DNA of 64,000 nucleotides from Brucella cytisi (GCA_012103075.1 JAAVLQ010000001.1:2456001-2520000); one strand, 5' to 3'; counted from the first letter of the stretch, positions 49,983-62,289 are shown. A program made the numbers and translations. The notes: generated by a model not told the origin, from the letters alone.

Positions 49983-52396
49983 ATGAAATTCACGCTTTCC
50001 CGCTCAAGGATCACCTTGAAACCGATGCGACGCTGGAACAAATCGTCGAAAAGCTGACCGATATTGGTCTGGAAGTGGAATCGGTGGACGACCGCGCTGC
50101 TTTCAAGGCCTTCAAGATTGCCAAGGTCCTGACAGCCGTTCAACATCCGGATGCCGACAAGCTGCGCGTGCTTTCCGTCGATACGGGCGACGGCAAACCG
50201 GTTCAGGTCGTTTGCGGCGCACCGAATGCACGTCCCGGTCTGGTCGGCGTTCTGGGTCGTCCGGGCGACTACGTGCCGGGCCTCGATGTCACGCTTTCCA
50301 TCGGCAAGATTCGCGGTGTTGAAAGTTTCGGTATGATGTGTTCCGAGCGTGAGCTGGAGCTTTCCGACGAGCACAATGGCATCATCGACCTCCCGGAAGA
50401 CGCTCCGGTTGGCACCAGCTTCGCGACCTATGTCGGACTGGACGATGCGGTGATCGAGATTGGCCTGACGCCGAACCGTGCCGATTGCACCGGCATTCAT
50501 GGCATTGCACGTGATCTTGCTGCTGCTGGTCTCGGCACGCTCAAGAACACGCTGCCAAACGCCGTCAAGGGTGAAGGGGAAACCCCGGTCAAGGTCATTC
50601 TGGATCAGGAGGCCGAGAACCCGTTCTGCACTGGTTTTGCACTGCGCATGGTCAAGGGCGTGAAAAATGGCCCAAGCCCCAAATGGATGCAGCAGCGTCT
50701 GAAGGCCATCGGCCTGCGTCCGATCAATGCGCTGGTCGACATCACCAATTATGTGACCTTCGATCAGGGCCGTCCGCTGCACGTCTTCGACGCTGCCAAG
50801 GTTAAGGGCAATTTGACGGTGCGTCTGGCAAAGGATAGCGAAACCATTCTCGGCCTCGATCAGCGTGATTATAAGTTCAAGCCGGGCATGTATGTGATTG
50901 CCGATGAAAACGGTCCCGAATCGATCGCCGGTATCATGGGCGGCGAGCATTCCGGTTGCGATGAAAACACCACCGATGTGTTGATCGAATCGGCTCTCTG
51001 GGACCCGCGTATGATTGCACGCACGGGCCGCGAACTCGGCATCGTCACCGATGCGCGCTATCGTTTCGAGCGTGGCGTCGATCCGGAAATGATGGTTCCG
51101 GGTGCGGAAATTGCAACCAGATTGGTGCTGGAACTTTGCGGCGGTCAGCCAACCGTTCTCGACGTGGTTGGATATAGCAAGCCTACGCCGCGCGTGATCG
51201 ATTTCCCGGTATCGGAAGTTAAGCGCCTGACGGGTATCGAGGTTACCTACGATAACGCGCTGGATATCCTGAAGCGTCTCGGCTTCGGTGTCGAAGGCGA
51301 CGGCAAGGTTATCAAGGCCACCGTTCCGACGTGGCGTGGCGACGTGGAAGGCAAGGCCGACCTCGTTGAAGAAGTGATGCGCATTCATGGCATCAACCAG
51401 ATCGACCCGCAGCCGCTGCCGGGGCTTGGCACGGTCAATGGTCGTATTCTGACAACCTTGCAAATCAGAACCCGCCATTCCCGCCGCATGCTCGCTTCGC
51501 GCGGCATGATGGAAGCCGTGACCTATTCCTTCATTTCCGACGTGCAAGCCAAAGCTTTTGGTGGTGGCAAGCCGGAACTGAAGCTGGCGAACCCGATTGC
51601 CGCCGATATGTCGGACATGCGTCCTTCGCTTCTGCCGGGCCTGCTGGTCGCAGCACAGCGCAATGCGGATCGCGGTTTCGGCGATACGGCACTGTTCGAG
51701 GTTTCGGGAATCTATGAAGGCGATACGCCAGACAAGCAGCGTCGCGTGGCGGGTGGCGTGCGCCGCGGTACAGCCAAGGTTGATGGCTCGGGCCGTTTCT
51801 GGGCTGGCAATGCGGCTCCCGTCGGCGTCTTCGATGCCAAGGCTGATGCACTGGCAGCACTTGAAGCTGCTGGCGCTCCGGTTGACCGCATCCAGATCGA
51901 AGCTGGTGGTCCTGAATGGTTCCATCCGGGTCGTTCGGGCACGTTGAAGCTCGGACCGAAGGTCGTCTTGGGCTATTTCGGCGAGTTCCATCCGGATACG
52001 CTGGAAGCACTCGATGTTTCGGGCACGCTTTGCGGCTTTGAAGTCTATATTGATGCGGTCCCTGAGCCGAAGGCAAAGTCCACGCGCACCAAGCCGGCTT
52101 TGAACCTCTCGCAGTTCCAGAGCCTCAAGCGCGATTTTGCGTTTGTGGTGGATGCAGATGTGGAAGCTGGAAATGTCGTGAAGGCAGTTTCGTCGGCTGA
52201 CAAGAAGCTAATTGTTGGCGTTCAGGTCTTCGATATCTTCACCGGCGCATCGCTAGGTGAAGGCAAGAAGTCGATCGCGGTTGAAGTGCTGCTGCAGCCG
52301 CAGGACCGCACATTGACGGATGAAGATCTGGAAGCACTGTCGAAGCAGGTCGTGGCCAGTGTGGCCAAGCAGACCGGCGGCGTGCTGCGCGGATAA
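49983..52396 (+). CDS. pheT: Phenylalanyl-tRNA synthetase beta subunit (one frameshift)
   Basis: About 804 residues. Starts MKFTLS, then a shift near 49998-50001 (net loss of one base) leads to [20 protein letters not shown]. Domains in order: tRNA-binding OB fold ([20 protein letters not shown]), B3/B4 editing (about 200-400), B5, catalytic-like core, and C-terminal ferredoxin-fold anticodon-binding domain ([17 protein letters not shown], ending [11 protein letters not shown]). Its terminator hairpin is the insertion target of the IS. Confidence 0.96.
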
Positions 52397-52403
52397 GCAT
52401 GAA

Positions 52404-52429
52404 ATAAAAAGCCCGCCATCTGGCGGGCT
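52404..52429 (+). terminator. pheT terminator hairpin, left copy (interrupted by the IS)
   Basis: AAAAAGCCCGCCATCTGGCGGGCT: a 9-bp stem with TC loop. The T tract that should follow has been displaced by the IS and is now at 53977, after the right copy. Confidence 0.9.
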
Positions 52430-53956
52430 CAGACTGTTGACAAACCCCCGGCCTTGTTCGGGGGTTTGTGATTCAGTGGGTCATGTTGAAGAAACCTGCT
52501 CCGTCCCAGACGGCTCTCGAGATGGTAACGCTCGACAGCCCGGTGCCCAAGGATCATCTGCTTCGCAAGATCGATGCGGTGATAGACTTCTCCTTTATCC
52601 ATGATCGGGTTGCCGGACTTTACTGCGCCGACAACGGCCGCCCGGCGCTCGATCCGACCTTGATGTTCAAGGCTTTTGTTCATCGGCTACCTGTTCGGCA
52701 TCCGCTCGGAACGTCAGCTGGTGCGCGAGATCGAGGTCAATGTCGCCTATCGCTGGTTTCTGAGGATGAAGCTGACCGATGGTGTGTTCGATGCCTCGAC
52801 GCTGTCGCAGAACCGCCGCCGGCGTTTTAACGACGCATCGGTGGCCCGGGACATCTTCGACCATATCGTCGAACAGGCGATTGGCCATGGGCTGGTCGAC
52901 GGGACGGTGCTCTATACCGACTCGACCCATCTGAAGGCCAATGCCAACAAGGGCAAGTATGATCTGGCCATGATCGAGAAGTCGCGCGCCGACTATTGGG
53001 CCGCTCTCGACAGGGCGATCGAGGCCGAGCGGGCGCTGCACGGCCAGAAGCCATTGAAGGAAAAAGAGCACGCGCCGCAGGTGACGGAGACCAAGGTCAG
53101 CCGCACCGATCCTGACAGCGGCTACATGGTGCGCGACGGCAAGCCGAAGGGCTTCTTCTATCTCGACCATCGCACGGTGGACGGCCGGCTTGCCATCATC
53201 ACCGATACCCATGTCACCCCGGCAAACGTCCATGACAGCATCGTCACCCGGGGCGGCTTGACCGGCAGCGTGAGCGCTTCGGCTTTGCTGTCGGTGCCGT
53301 CGGGCTCGATGCCGGCTATACCACATCCGGCATCGCCGGGGACTGGAGGAGCGCGCCATCCTCGGTGTCACCGGCTATCGCAATCCAACACCGCCCAAAC
53401 CCGGCATGATGCGCAAGTCGAAATTCGTCTACGACGGCGCGGTTGACGGCTACCGCTGCCCTGAAGGCCAACTCCTGACTTATGCCACCACCGACCGCAA
53501 CGGCTATCGCCACTATCGCTCCGACCCGGCCATCTGCGGCGACTGCCCGCTTCTCGCCTCCTGCACCAGCAACGCCGGGGCGGAACGCACCATCACCCGC
53601 CATGTGTGGGCCGATGCCCGCGAGCGCACCGACACCCACCGCCTCACGCCTTGGGGCAAGGCCATCTACAAACGACGCAAGGAGACGGTGGAGCGTTCCT
53701 TTGCCGATGCCAAGCAGTTGCATGGACATCGCTATGCGGGTTCCGTGGCCTCATCAAGGTCAAATGGCAATGCCTGCTGGCCGCGAGTGCCCAGAACATC
53801 AAGAAGATCGCAATGGCGCTCACCAAAGGGCCAAAACCGGCCATCGCGTGAGCTGGATACACCCTTCTCGATCGGCGTCAAAACTCCGCCGCCGAAAACA
53901 GCATAGTCCCAAGAACAAAACCCGCCGAAAATATCGACGGGTTTGTCAGTGGTCTG
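52430..53956 (+). mobile_element. IS1182-family insertion sequence
   Basis: 1527-bp element. Ends: CAGACTGTTGACAAACCC at the left, CAGACCACTGACAAACCC inverted at the right (52430-52447 and 53939-53956). Each end continues into a hairpin-forming AAACCC...GGGTTT segment. It is flanked by exact 20-bp duplications, 52410-52429 and 53957-53976, each being the complete pheT terminator hairpin. One transposase gene is inside. The intact ends and exact repeats suggest recent insertion. Confidence 0.92.
52483..53851 (+). CDS. IS1182-family transposase (four frameshifts)
   Basis: DDE-type transposase of about 455 residues. N-terminal DUF772 region (VPKDHLLRKIDAVIDF, GRPALDPTLMFKALFIGYLFGIRSERQL), the catalytic region GTVLYTDSTHLKANANK (first Asp), TDTHVTPANVHDS and GLDAGYTTSGI, then a C-terminal DDE_Tnp_1_6 region with Cys cluster (DPAICGDCPLLASCT) and ERSFADAKQLHGHRYA. 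Shifts: extra T 52674-52677, missing C 53247-53249, missing G 53338-53341, missing G 53738-53740. Given the shift rate in core genes, it may be intact in reality. Confidence 0.9.
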
Positions 53957-53976
53957 AGCCCGCCATCTGGCGGGCT
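53957..53976 (+). repeat. Right copy of the IS target duplication (terminator hairpin with T tract)
   Basis: AGCCCGCCATCTGGCGGGCT identical to 52410-52429 and followed by TTTTCA. The pre-insertion terminator can be rebuilt by removing the IS and one copy. Confidence 0.92.
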
Positions 53977-53987
53977 TTTTCATAGCG

Positions 53988-54600
53988 CTATTCAGCGGCC
54001 TGTCTCGTCCTTGCTGGCAGAGCTATCATCGCCATATCGATGATCTTTTTGTACCGCGGCGCGCGAATTGCCATCGCGGGCTTCAAAAGAAATGCTCTGC
54101 TGGATCATGTGATAGAATTCGGTCATCTGTGCAGTATCGGCATTGGAGGGTAGATCACCTGCCCCTACCGCCTGCTGCAAGCGCTTGGAAAGCCGCTCAT
54201 GATTTGCGTGTCGGATAGCCCGGAGAAACTCCTTCACAGGCACATTTTCCGGTTTGCACTGGATTGAGCTGACACTGATCATACAGCCGCCCGCCGGGCA
54301 GGCGAAAGCGCTGTCTGCGCTCAGTTCCAGCCATTGGCGTAAGCCATCCTGTATGGTGGTCGCGTTTTCCAATGCAACGAAAGGAGCGGCGCCGATGGTG
54401 CGGCGATAATAGTCGACGGCTTCACGAAACGCCTGCTCCTTGTTGCCGAAGGCGGCATAGAAGCTTGGCGGCGTAATGCCGATGGCGGTCGTGAAGTCGT
54501 TGATCTGGGCGCACTCATAGCCTTTGGCCCAGAAAACCTTCATCACCTTGTCCAGCGCTGCATCGCGGTCGAAGCTGCGCGGGCGTCCGCGTGGAACCAT
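53988..54600 (-). CDS. TetR-family transcriptional regulator (one frameshift at the end)
   Basis: About 203 residues. N-terminal TetR helix-turn-helix (MKVFWAKGYECAQINDFTTA, IGITPPSFYAAFGNKEQAF), then a ligand domain with one conserved-looking cysteine-bearing segment (ACPAGGCMISV). One extra A (plus-strand T run 54046-54050) gives a false tail; the repaired end is VQKIIDMAMIALPARTRQAAE. Divergent from the MFS gene and most likely its repressor. Confidence 0.88.
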
Positions 54601-54620
54601 TTTTCTCCCTTTCTGTAATC

Positions 54621-54694
54621 ATCCTTATATAATTCTCTTGACCCTTTCGGGCAAGGCGATACTAATTATGTAGTCAACACTATATAAATAGGAT
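54621..54694. promoter_or_regulatory. Candidate TetR operator region between tetR and the MFS gene
   Basis: ATCCTTATATA (54621-54631) and TATATAAATAGGAT (54681-54694) are imperfect inverted copies, one near each divergent start. TAGTCAACACTATATAAATA lies before the MFS start. AT-rich paired sites fit a TetR-type repressor. Confidence 0.45.
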
Positions 54695-54701
54695 TCGTCC
54701 C

Positions 54702-55913
54702 ATGAACGATACGTGCGAATCCGCCCTTGCGGCGGAAGAGGTTTCTGCGTCTTCGCAAAAGGCGCGAGCGATCCCGCTGGTTGTCTATTGCCTCAGCTTG
54801 GGCGTGTTCGCGCTCACGACTTCCGAACTCATGATCTCGGGCATGCTGCCTTCACTTCAGGTGGCGTTCGACCGTTCCATCGCTGATATAGGCAATCTCA
54901 TTTCGCTTTATGCGCTTGGCATGATGATCGGCGGACCGCTGGTCACGATCCTGTTTCTGGCGTTGAAGATCGAGAACAAACGGGGACTTCTGATTCTGCT
55001 TGTATTTTATGCGGCGGCGCAAAGCGTGGCCGCGTCCACAAGCAGCTTCCAAATTCTGCTGATCGCCCGTGTTTTGACCGGTATGGCGGCGGCAACGAGC
55101 TTCGGGCTGATGCTTGCCATTACGGCACAGCTCGTCGGACCGGAACTGCGCGGGCGAGCTTCATCGCTGGTCTTTGCCGGTCTCATGCTCTGCACCGTCT
55201 TCGGCGTGCCCATAGCGACGGCGATCACCAATGCGTTCGGCTGGCGGGCGAGCTTCTGGGCCATTGTGGTTCTGGTTCTGATCTGCGCCCTTGTCATCGC
55301 CTTCAAGATCGAATCGTCGCCCGATACGCCGCAGGCCGATCTGCGCTCTGAACTGAAGGAAATGCGCAAGCCGAAACTCTGGGCCGCCTACGCCACGAGC
55401 GCGCTCGTCATCGGTTCGTCTTTCGCGGTCTATAGCTATCTGTCACCGATCACGGTGGAGCTTGCCGGTTTCTCCGCGATGCAGGTGCCACTGCTGCTTG
55501 CCGTCTATGGTGGCGCCAATATCGTCGGCAACTATGTCACCGGTCGCTTTGCCGACCGTCACACGATCCCGACTATCGCCATCGGTCTTGTGTTGATGCT
55601 GTCGGCCATGCTGATTTTCGCGCTTTTCGCCGAGCTGAAACTGGCTACGATCCTTGCCATCGTGATGATCGGCCTGACGGGCATAGCACTTAATCCTGCC
55701 TTTATCGCGAGGGTGATGCGGATCGCGCATCCGGGCGCGCTGGTGAACGCCATGCATGCATCGGTCATCAATATCGGTCTCGGACTTGGGCCGTGGGTTG
55801 GTGGACAGGCAATGGAGGCAGGCTATGGCCTGCATGCACCACTATGGGTCGGCTTTGCCATGGCACTGGCCGGGCTTCTGACGCTTGCACCGCCAGCTCT
55901 GCGCAGGATGTAA
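54702..55913 (+). CDS. MFS transporter, DHA1 (AraJ/CmlA-like) drug efflux type
   Basis: 403-residue protein with twelve predicted membrane segments. The motif A-like loop between helices 2 and 3 is weak; LIARVLTGMAAATSFGLMLA and ELRGRASSLVFAGLMLCTVFGVP are typical of DHA1 exporters such as AraJ. The substrate is unknown. A TetR gene is divergent, so induction by a toxic compound is likely. Intact. Confidence 0.9.
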   Translation: MNDTCESALAAEEVSASSQKARAIPLVVYCLSLGVFALTTSELMISGMLPSLQVAFDRSIADIGNLISLYALGMMIGGPLVTILFLALKIENKRGLLILLVFYAAAQSVAASTSSFQILLIARVLTGMAAATSFGLMLAITAQLVGPELRGRASSLVFAGLMLCTVFGVPIATAITNAFGWRASFWAIVVLVLICALVIAFKIESSPDTPQADLRSELKEMRKPKLWAAYATSALVIGSSFAVYSYLSPITVELAGFSAMQVPLLLAVYGGANIVGNYVTGRFADRHTIPTIAIGLVLMLSAMLIFALFAELKLATILAIVMIGLTGIALNPAFIARVMRIAHPGALVNAMHASVINIGLGLGPWVGGQAMEAGYGLHAPLWVGFAMALAGLLTLAPPALRRM

Positions 55914-55938
55914 AAAGGAGCCCGACGGGCTCCCCTTT
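55913..55938. terminator. Bidirectional terminator between MFS and aldo/keto reductase genes
   Basis: AAAAGGAGCCCG-AC-GGGCTCCCCTTTAT, between two convergent genes. Confidence 0.85.
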
Positions 55939-55952
55939 ATTTGGAGCATTTA

Positions 55953-57068
<1,116 letters not shown>

Positions 57069-57120
57069 TCAGTTCGATAATACCGATTTATTTTCACGGC
57101 TTGTTCTGTAATTTGTAATA

Positions 57121-58022
57121 ATGAATCGAAGTCAACTGTCACAGCTTGCCGTTCTAGCCGCCGTTGCTGCGCATGGAAGTTTCCGTGGCGCAGCACGGGA
57201 ATTGGCGATCGCACCTTCAGCCGTCAGCCACGCAGTGGCAACACTGGAGGACAGTCTGGGTGTACGTCTTCTTGCGCGCACAACGCGCAGCGTTGCCCCG
57301 ACGGAGGCCGGGAGGCAATTGCTGGAGAGGCTGGCACCAGCGCTTGAGGAGATCAATGCGGCTTTGGGCGCCGCAGTCGATTCGCGGGATCGTCCGTCGG
57401 GGGTGTTGCGTATCACGGCGCCTTATGTGGCGGCGCAGCTTGTCATTGCACCGCGTCTGGGCGAATTCGCCAGAGCTTATCCCGATATTACACTCGACCT
57501 GCGGGTGGAAAACGGCTTCACCGATATCGTGGCGGCGGGCTTCGACGCAGGCGTGCGTCTCGGTGAAAGCCTCGAAGCGGACATGATTGCAACGCGGCTG
57601 ACCGGGCATGTTCGTGCGGCTATCGTCGCGGCACCGGCTTATTTCGATAACCGTCCAGCTCCCGTCGAACCGCGCGATCTTTTGCAGCACGCATGTATTC
57701 GCCATCGCTTTCCGAGCGGGCGAACCTATCGCTGGGAGTTCGAAAAAGCGGGCGAAGTGCAGGAAATCGCCATTGAGGGACCTCTGATTGTCAATGACGA
57801 CAGGGTTATTCTGGAAGCAGCCCTGAACGGTACGGGGCTTGCTTATCTGTTCGAAGCCTATGTTCACGATGCATTGGCGAATGGACGTCTTGTCCGGGTC
57901 TGGAAGACTGGTGCCAGCCTTTCGCCGGACTTTATCTCTATTATCCAAGCCGCCGCCAGATGCGCCCGGCCTTGCGCGCATTCATCGACTTTTATCGCCA
58001 TGGGGCGGGGAGCGGTCAATGA
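57121..58022 (+). CDS. LysR-family transcriptional regulator (one frameshift)
   Basis: About 300 residues. N-terminal winged helix (AAVAAHGSFRGAARELAIA, SAVSHAVATLEDSLGVRLLARTTR-type, residues about 10-60), then a LysR substrate-binding domain. One base is missing at about 57899-57901. Repaired, the end reads VLEDWCQPFAGLYLYYPSRR and stops with TGA 58020-58022, which overlaps the next ATG. The YYPSRRQMRPALRAFID ending is typical of this LysR subgroup. Likely regulator of the divergent reductase. Confidence 0.9.
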
Positions 58023-58666
58023 AGGCAACGTCGAACCATTTGCGTCATGCCGGTCTGCCACTCGCACGGCAGCGGGATATCTTTTCACAGATGATTCTGG
58101 AGAGCCCGCTGCTGACGGATGCGCTGCATCGGCTGCATGAACTCGGCGGGGAATCATCTACATTCTGGCTCGTCTCCGGTGCCCTCTACAACACCATCTG
58201 GAACCGGTTGACCGGGCGACAGGCTCTGCATAGGATCAAGGATCTCGATATTATCTATTTCGACGGCAGCGATCTTTCCCGGGAAGCAGAGGATGCGGTT
58301 ATCACCCGCGGGGCTGACGTCTTCCGCGGCTTTCCGCTTCCGGTGCAAATTCGCAATCAGGCGCGGGTGCATCTGTGGTTCGAAAAGCGCTTTGGACAGC
58401 CCTATGCACCGCTTCGCTCTGCGACCGAATCGATAGAACGCTATTCGACGATTGCCCATTGTGTGGGTGCGCGGCTGGCAAAAGAGGGCGAGGCGACGGA
58501 GGATGGGCTGCTCATCCACGCTCCATTCGGCTTTGATGATATTTTTTCATTTCGCATTCGGCCTAATCGTGCCATCGATAACCGCGAAACGCATGAGATC
58601 AAGGCAACCCGCGCGCTGAAATTCTGGCCGGAACTGAGAGTTCAGGACTGGGACACGCCGGAATGA
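58019..58666 (+). CDS. Nucleotidyltransferase-like protein (DUF925 family)
   Basis: 215 residues, DUF925-type predicted nucleotidyltransferase. The start at ATG 58019 overlaps the LysR stop. It has [20 protein letters not shown], the acidic motif [33 protein letters not shown] and [10 protein letters not shown]. The substrate is unknown. Transcribed with LysR and followed closely by the oxidoreductase gene. Intact. Confidence 0.85.
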   Translation: MKATSNHLRHAGLPLARQRDIFSQMILESPLLTDALHRLHELGGESSTFWLVSGALYNTIWNRLTGRQALHRIKDLDIIYFDGSDLSREAEDAVITRGADVFRGFPLPVQIRNQARVHLWFEKRFGQPYAPLRSATESIERYSTIAHCVGARLAKEGEATEDGLLIHAPFGFDDIFSFRIRPNRAIDNRETHEIKATRALKFWPELRVQDWDTPE

Positions 58667-58701
58667 GCCCGGTTCTTGCTTTGAATGAAAGAGGGAACAG
58701 C

Positions 58702-59691
58702 ATGTTTCGTTGGGGTATCCTTTCAACTGCCAAGATTGGCGTCACGCAGGTAATTCCAGCGCTTTGCGCGTCCGAAAATGGCGTTGTTCATGCCATTGCA
58801 AGCCGCGACCTGTCGCGGGCGCGCGCCGTCGCCGACCGTTTCGGTGCACCGTTGGCATTCGGTTCCTATGAAGAACTTTTGGCCAGCGACGCTATCGATG
58901 GCGTCTATATACCGCTGCCGACCTCGCAGCACATCGAATGGAGCCTCAAGGCGGCTGAAGCAGGCAAGCATGTCCTGTGCGAAAAGCCGATTGCACTCAA
59001 GGCCGACGATATCGACCAGCTTATTGCCGCGCGTGACAAACACAAGGTTACGATGGCTGAAGCCTTCATGGTCTATTACCATCCACAGTGGATCAAGCTG
59101 CAAGAACTTCTGGCCGAAGGCGCTATCGGCCAGTTGCGCCATGTGCAGGGCGCTTTTTCCTATTTCAATGTCGATCCGGGCAATATGCGCAACCAGCCGG
59201 AACTGGGCGGCGGCGCCCTGCCGGATATTGGCGTCTATCCGACCGTGGTAACTCGTATGGTTACCGGTCAGGAACCGGTGTCGGTTCAGGCGTCGGTCGA
59301 ATATGATCCGGCCTTCGGCACCGACCGTTATGCCAATGTTTCGGCGCGTTTCGACGGTTTTGACCTGACGTTCTATGTCGCCACGCAACTTGGCGCTCGA
59401 CAGGCGATGGTCTTCCACGGCGACAAGGGCTTCATCGAAGTCTATGCGCCGTTCAATACCGGCAAATATGGTCATGGCAGCATCGCGCTTTTCGATGCCG
59501 GTCACACGAAGGCGACGGAATGGTCGTTCGGTGACGCCAATCATTATCAGCTTCAGGCCGAGAGTTTTGTGCGTGCTGCGCGCGGCGATAGGGGCGCGCG
59601 ACTTTTCTCGCTTGAAAACTCGAAGGCGAACCAGAACTTTATCGATGCGATCTACCAAGCGGCAAAAGACGGCAGATCGGCTATGGTATGA
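58702..59691 (+). CDS. Gfo/Idh/MocA-family oxidoreductase
   Basis: 329-residue NAD(P)-dependent dehydrogenase. The Rossmann start is [21 protein letters not shown]. The family motif EKPIAL is at [16 protein letters not shown]. The catalytic-type region [18 protein letters not shown] is in the C-terminal domain. Likely acts on a sugar or related polyol; unknown. ATG 58702 with GAAAGAGG upstream; 13 further in-frame codons from 58663 are possible. Confidence 0.92.
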   Translation: MFRWGILSTAKIGVTQVIPALCASENGVVHAIASRDLSRARAVADRFGAPLAFGSYEELLASDAIDGVYIPLPTSQHIEWSLKAAEAGKHVLCEKPIALKADDIDQLIAARDKHKVTMAEAFMVYYHPQWIKLQELLAEGAIGQLRHVQGAFSYFNVDPGNMRNQPELGGGALPDIGVYPTVVTRMVTGQEPVSVQASVEYDPAFGTDRYANVSARFDGFDLTFYVATQLGARQAMVFHGDKGFIEVYAPFNTGKYGHGSIALFDAGHTKATEWSFGDANHYQLQAESFVRAARGDRGARLFSLENSKANQNFIDAIYQAAKDGRSAMV

Positions 59692-59797
59692 TGGTCGGCG
59701 CGCACTATGTAGTGCAGCGGCGACCTCTATTTCGTACATCGATAGGTCCCTGTCAGTATTTCCGGGTGCGGAATCTGCCTCAGCTTGGCTGTTGTGA

Positions 59798-59824
59798 CTT
59801 GCAGTAAAAACCGCGTTTCTTATA
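59798..59824 (+). promoter_or_regulatory. Candidate heat-shock (RpoH) promoter of dnaK
   Basis: CTTGCA (59798-59803) and CTTATA (59819-59824), 15 bases apart, resemble the alphaproteobacterial sigma-32 pattern CTTG...CYTAT. It lies about 145 bp before the dnaK start in an otherwise gene-free 278-bp region. Confidence 0.5.
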
Positions 59825-59913
59825 TACGCCTCGCACAGGGCATTGATGTGCGTCTGGAAACCGGCCCGGTATCTGGACAAGCATCGTGAAAAGCGCATTG
59901 TGAAACCGATAGG

Positions 59914-59951
59914 AACCGCCCATGGAACGCTCGGTAGAGGTCTTGGCGGTT
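59914..59951 (+). promoter_or_regulatory. Leader hairpin upstream of dnaK
   Basis: AACCGCC (59914-59920) pairs with GGCGGTT (59945-59951), ending a few bases before the ribosome site GGAGAG. It could affect translation. The stem sequence matches the rpmI leader stem. Confidence 0.4.
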
Positions 59952-59969
59952 TGCTGAATGGAGAGAAAT

Positions 59970-61881
59970 ATGGCTAAAGTAATTGGTATCGATCTGGGAA
60001 CGACCAACTCCTGCGTATCCGGGTCATGGACGGCAAAAACGCGAAGGTCATCGAAAATGCCGAAGGTGCGCGTACAACCCCTTCGATCGTTGCATTCACG
60101 GATAGTGACGAACGTCTTATCGGCCAGCCTGCCAAGCGTCAGGCAGTCACCAATCCGGAAGGTACCATTTTTGCGGTCAAGCGCCTGATCGGCCGCCGCT
60201 TTGACGACCCGATGGTTACCAAGGACAAGGACCTTGTCCCATACCAGATCGTCAAGGGCGACAATGGCGATGCCCGGGTTGAAGTCCACGGCAAGAAATA
60301 TTCCCCGTCGCAGGTTTCTGCGATGATCCTTCAGAAGATGAAGGAAACCGCTGAGTCTTATCTCGGCGAAACGGTTACGCAGGCGGTTATCACCGTCCCG
60401 GCCTACTTCAACGACGCTCAGCGCCGGGCAACCAAGGATGCCGGCAAGATCGCCGGTCTTGAAGTGCTGCGTATCATCAACGAGCCGACGGCTGCTGCAC
60501 TCGCTTACGGTCTGGACAAGAACGAAGGCAAGACCATTGCTGTTTATGACCTTGGCGGCGGTACCTTCGACGTGTCGATCCTCGAAATCGGTGACGGCGT
60601 CTTTGAAGTGAAGTCGACCAATGGTGACACCTTCCTCGGCGGTGAAGACTTTGACATGCGTCTGGTCGAATACCTCGTGGCCGAGTTCAAAAAGGAAAGC
60701 GGCATCGACCTCAAGAACGACAAGCTCGCTCTGCAGCGCCTCAAGGAAGCTGCCGAAAAGCCAAGATCGAACTGTCGTCCGCGCAGCAGACCGAAGTCAA
60801 TCTGCCGTTCATCACGGCCGACCAGACCGGTCCGAAGCATCTTGCCATCAAGCTGTCGCGCGCCAAGTTCGAAAGCCCGGTCGACGATCTCGTCCAGCGC
60901 ACCATAGAGCCTTGCAAGGCAGCGCTGAAGGATGCCGGTCTGAAGGCTGGCGAAATCGACGAAGTGATTCTGGTCGGCGGCATGACCCGCATGCCGAAGA
61001 TTCAGGAAGTCGTGAAGGCCTTCTTCGGCAAGGAGCCGCACAAGGGCGTTAATCCTGATGAAGTCGTCGCCATGGGCGCGGCAATTCAGGCAGGCGTTCT
61101 GCAGGGCGACGTCAAGGACGTTCTGCTGCTCGACGTTACCCCGCTTTCGCTGGGTATCGAAACGCTGGGCGGCGTGTTCACCCGTCTGATCGAACGCAAC
61201 ACCACGATCCCGACCAAGAAGTCGCAGACCTTCTCCACCGCCGAAGACAACCAGTCGGCCGTGACGATCCGCGTATTCCAAGGCGAGCGTGAAATGGCTG
61301 CCGACAACAAGATGCTCGGCCAGTTCGACCTCGTCGGTATTCCGCCCGCACCGCGTGGCGTGCCGCAGATCGAAGTGACCTTCGACATCGACGCCAACGG
61401 TATCGTCAACGTGACGGCCAAGGACAAGGGCACGGGCAAGGAACACCAGATTCGCATCCGGGCATCCGGTGGTCTGAGCGATGCCGACATCGAAAAAGAT
61501 GGTCAAGGACGCCGAGGCGAATGCCGAAGCGGACAAGAAGCGCCGTGACGCCGTGGAAGCCAAGAACGGGGCGAAAGCCTCGTTCATTCGACCGAAAAGT
61601 CGCTGAGCGAATATGGTGACAAGGTTTCGGCTGACGACAAGAAGGCCATTGAGGATGCTCTCGCAAGCCTTAAGACCTCGCTTGAAGGCGACGATGCCGA
61701 GGACATCAAGGCGAAGACGCAGACGCTCGCCGAAGCTTCCATGAAGCTTGGTCAGGCCATGTATGAGGCTGCTCAGGCTGCTGAAACCGGTTCTGCCGGC
61801 GGTAGCGAAGAAGCTGCTTCGAACGACGATGTTGTCGACGCCGATTACGAAGAAATCGACGACGACAAGAAGAAGTCATAA
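59970..61881 (+). CDS. dnaK: Molecular chaperone DnaK (four frameshifts)
   Basis: Hsp70 of about 637 residues. ATPase domain: [59 protein letters not shown]; substrate-binding domain: [17 protein letters not shown] and [16 protein letters not shown]; lid and tail ending [14 protein letters not shown]. Shifts: missing C 60019, missing G 60760, extra A 61493-61497, missing G 61568-61571. Loss of DnaK would be severe, so these are read as errors. Ribosome site GGAGAG. Operon with dnaJ and pmtA. Confidence 0.97.
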
Positions 61882-62289
61882 TTTCGGGCTCTATACGCTC
61901 AAGCCCGGGGCTCTGCCCCGGGCTTTTGCCAATTTTTCAAGATGTTCATATTCGCAGGTTTTGTATAAGCCTGCATATTGGCCAGTATCGGTAGAAAGTA
62001 CCGATGGAAATATCAGGCAGATCAGCCTCTGTTTGAAAAATCGCGCTGGCCTGCATACATCTTGAAAAGCATGAGACGGTTTCGGGCAAAGTGGTGTTGA
62101 CGCTGAAACCCGGAGTGCTGCTCTGTCGCATTGAGTCGGAAGGCGCTTCGATAGATGAACAATTGGAAACGCTGGCCCCTGACAAGTGTTGAACGCTTTG
62201 GGGCGTGTCGCACGAATCTGGGGACCGGTTTCGGGATACGATGTCCGTGAAAGCAAAAGGCGCGTTCCTGCCGCCGGGATAACGAACTG
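61882..62289. other. 408-bp dnaK-dnaJ intergenic region
   Basis: Holds the dnaK terminator at 61901-61926 and then no convincing gene. A short stem GCAGGTTTTGTATAAGCCTGC (about 61954-61974) and degenerate repeat-like pieces (GGTTTCGGGCAAAGTGGTG) are visible. dnaJ may have its own promoter here. Confidence 0.5.
61901..61926 (+). terminator. Terminator of dnaK
   Basis: AAGCCCGGGG-CTCTG-CCCCGGGCTTTT: a 10-bp GC-rich stem and short T run, 20 bp after the stop. Confidence 0.9.

Noticed and set aside
49958..51991. 677-aa ORF antisense to pheT
   Set aside because: Codon-bias shadow of pheT; no start signal or domain.
59970..61881. dnaK as a pseudogene
   Set aside because: Four one-base homopolymer changes with full conservation of all motifs in shifted frames; loss would be severe and the same error type is everywhere.
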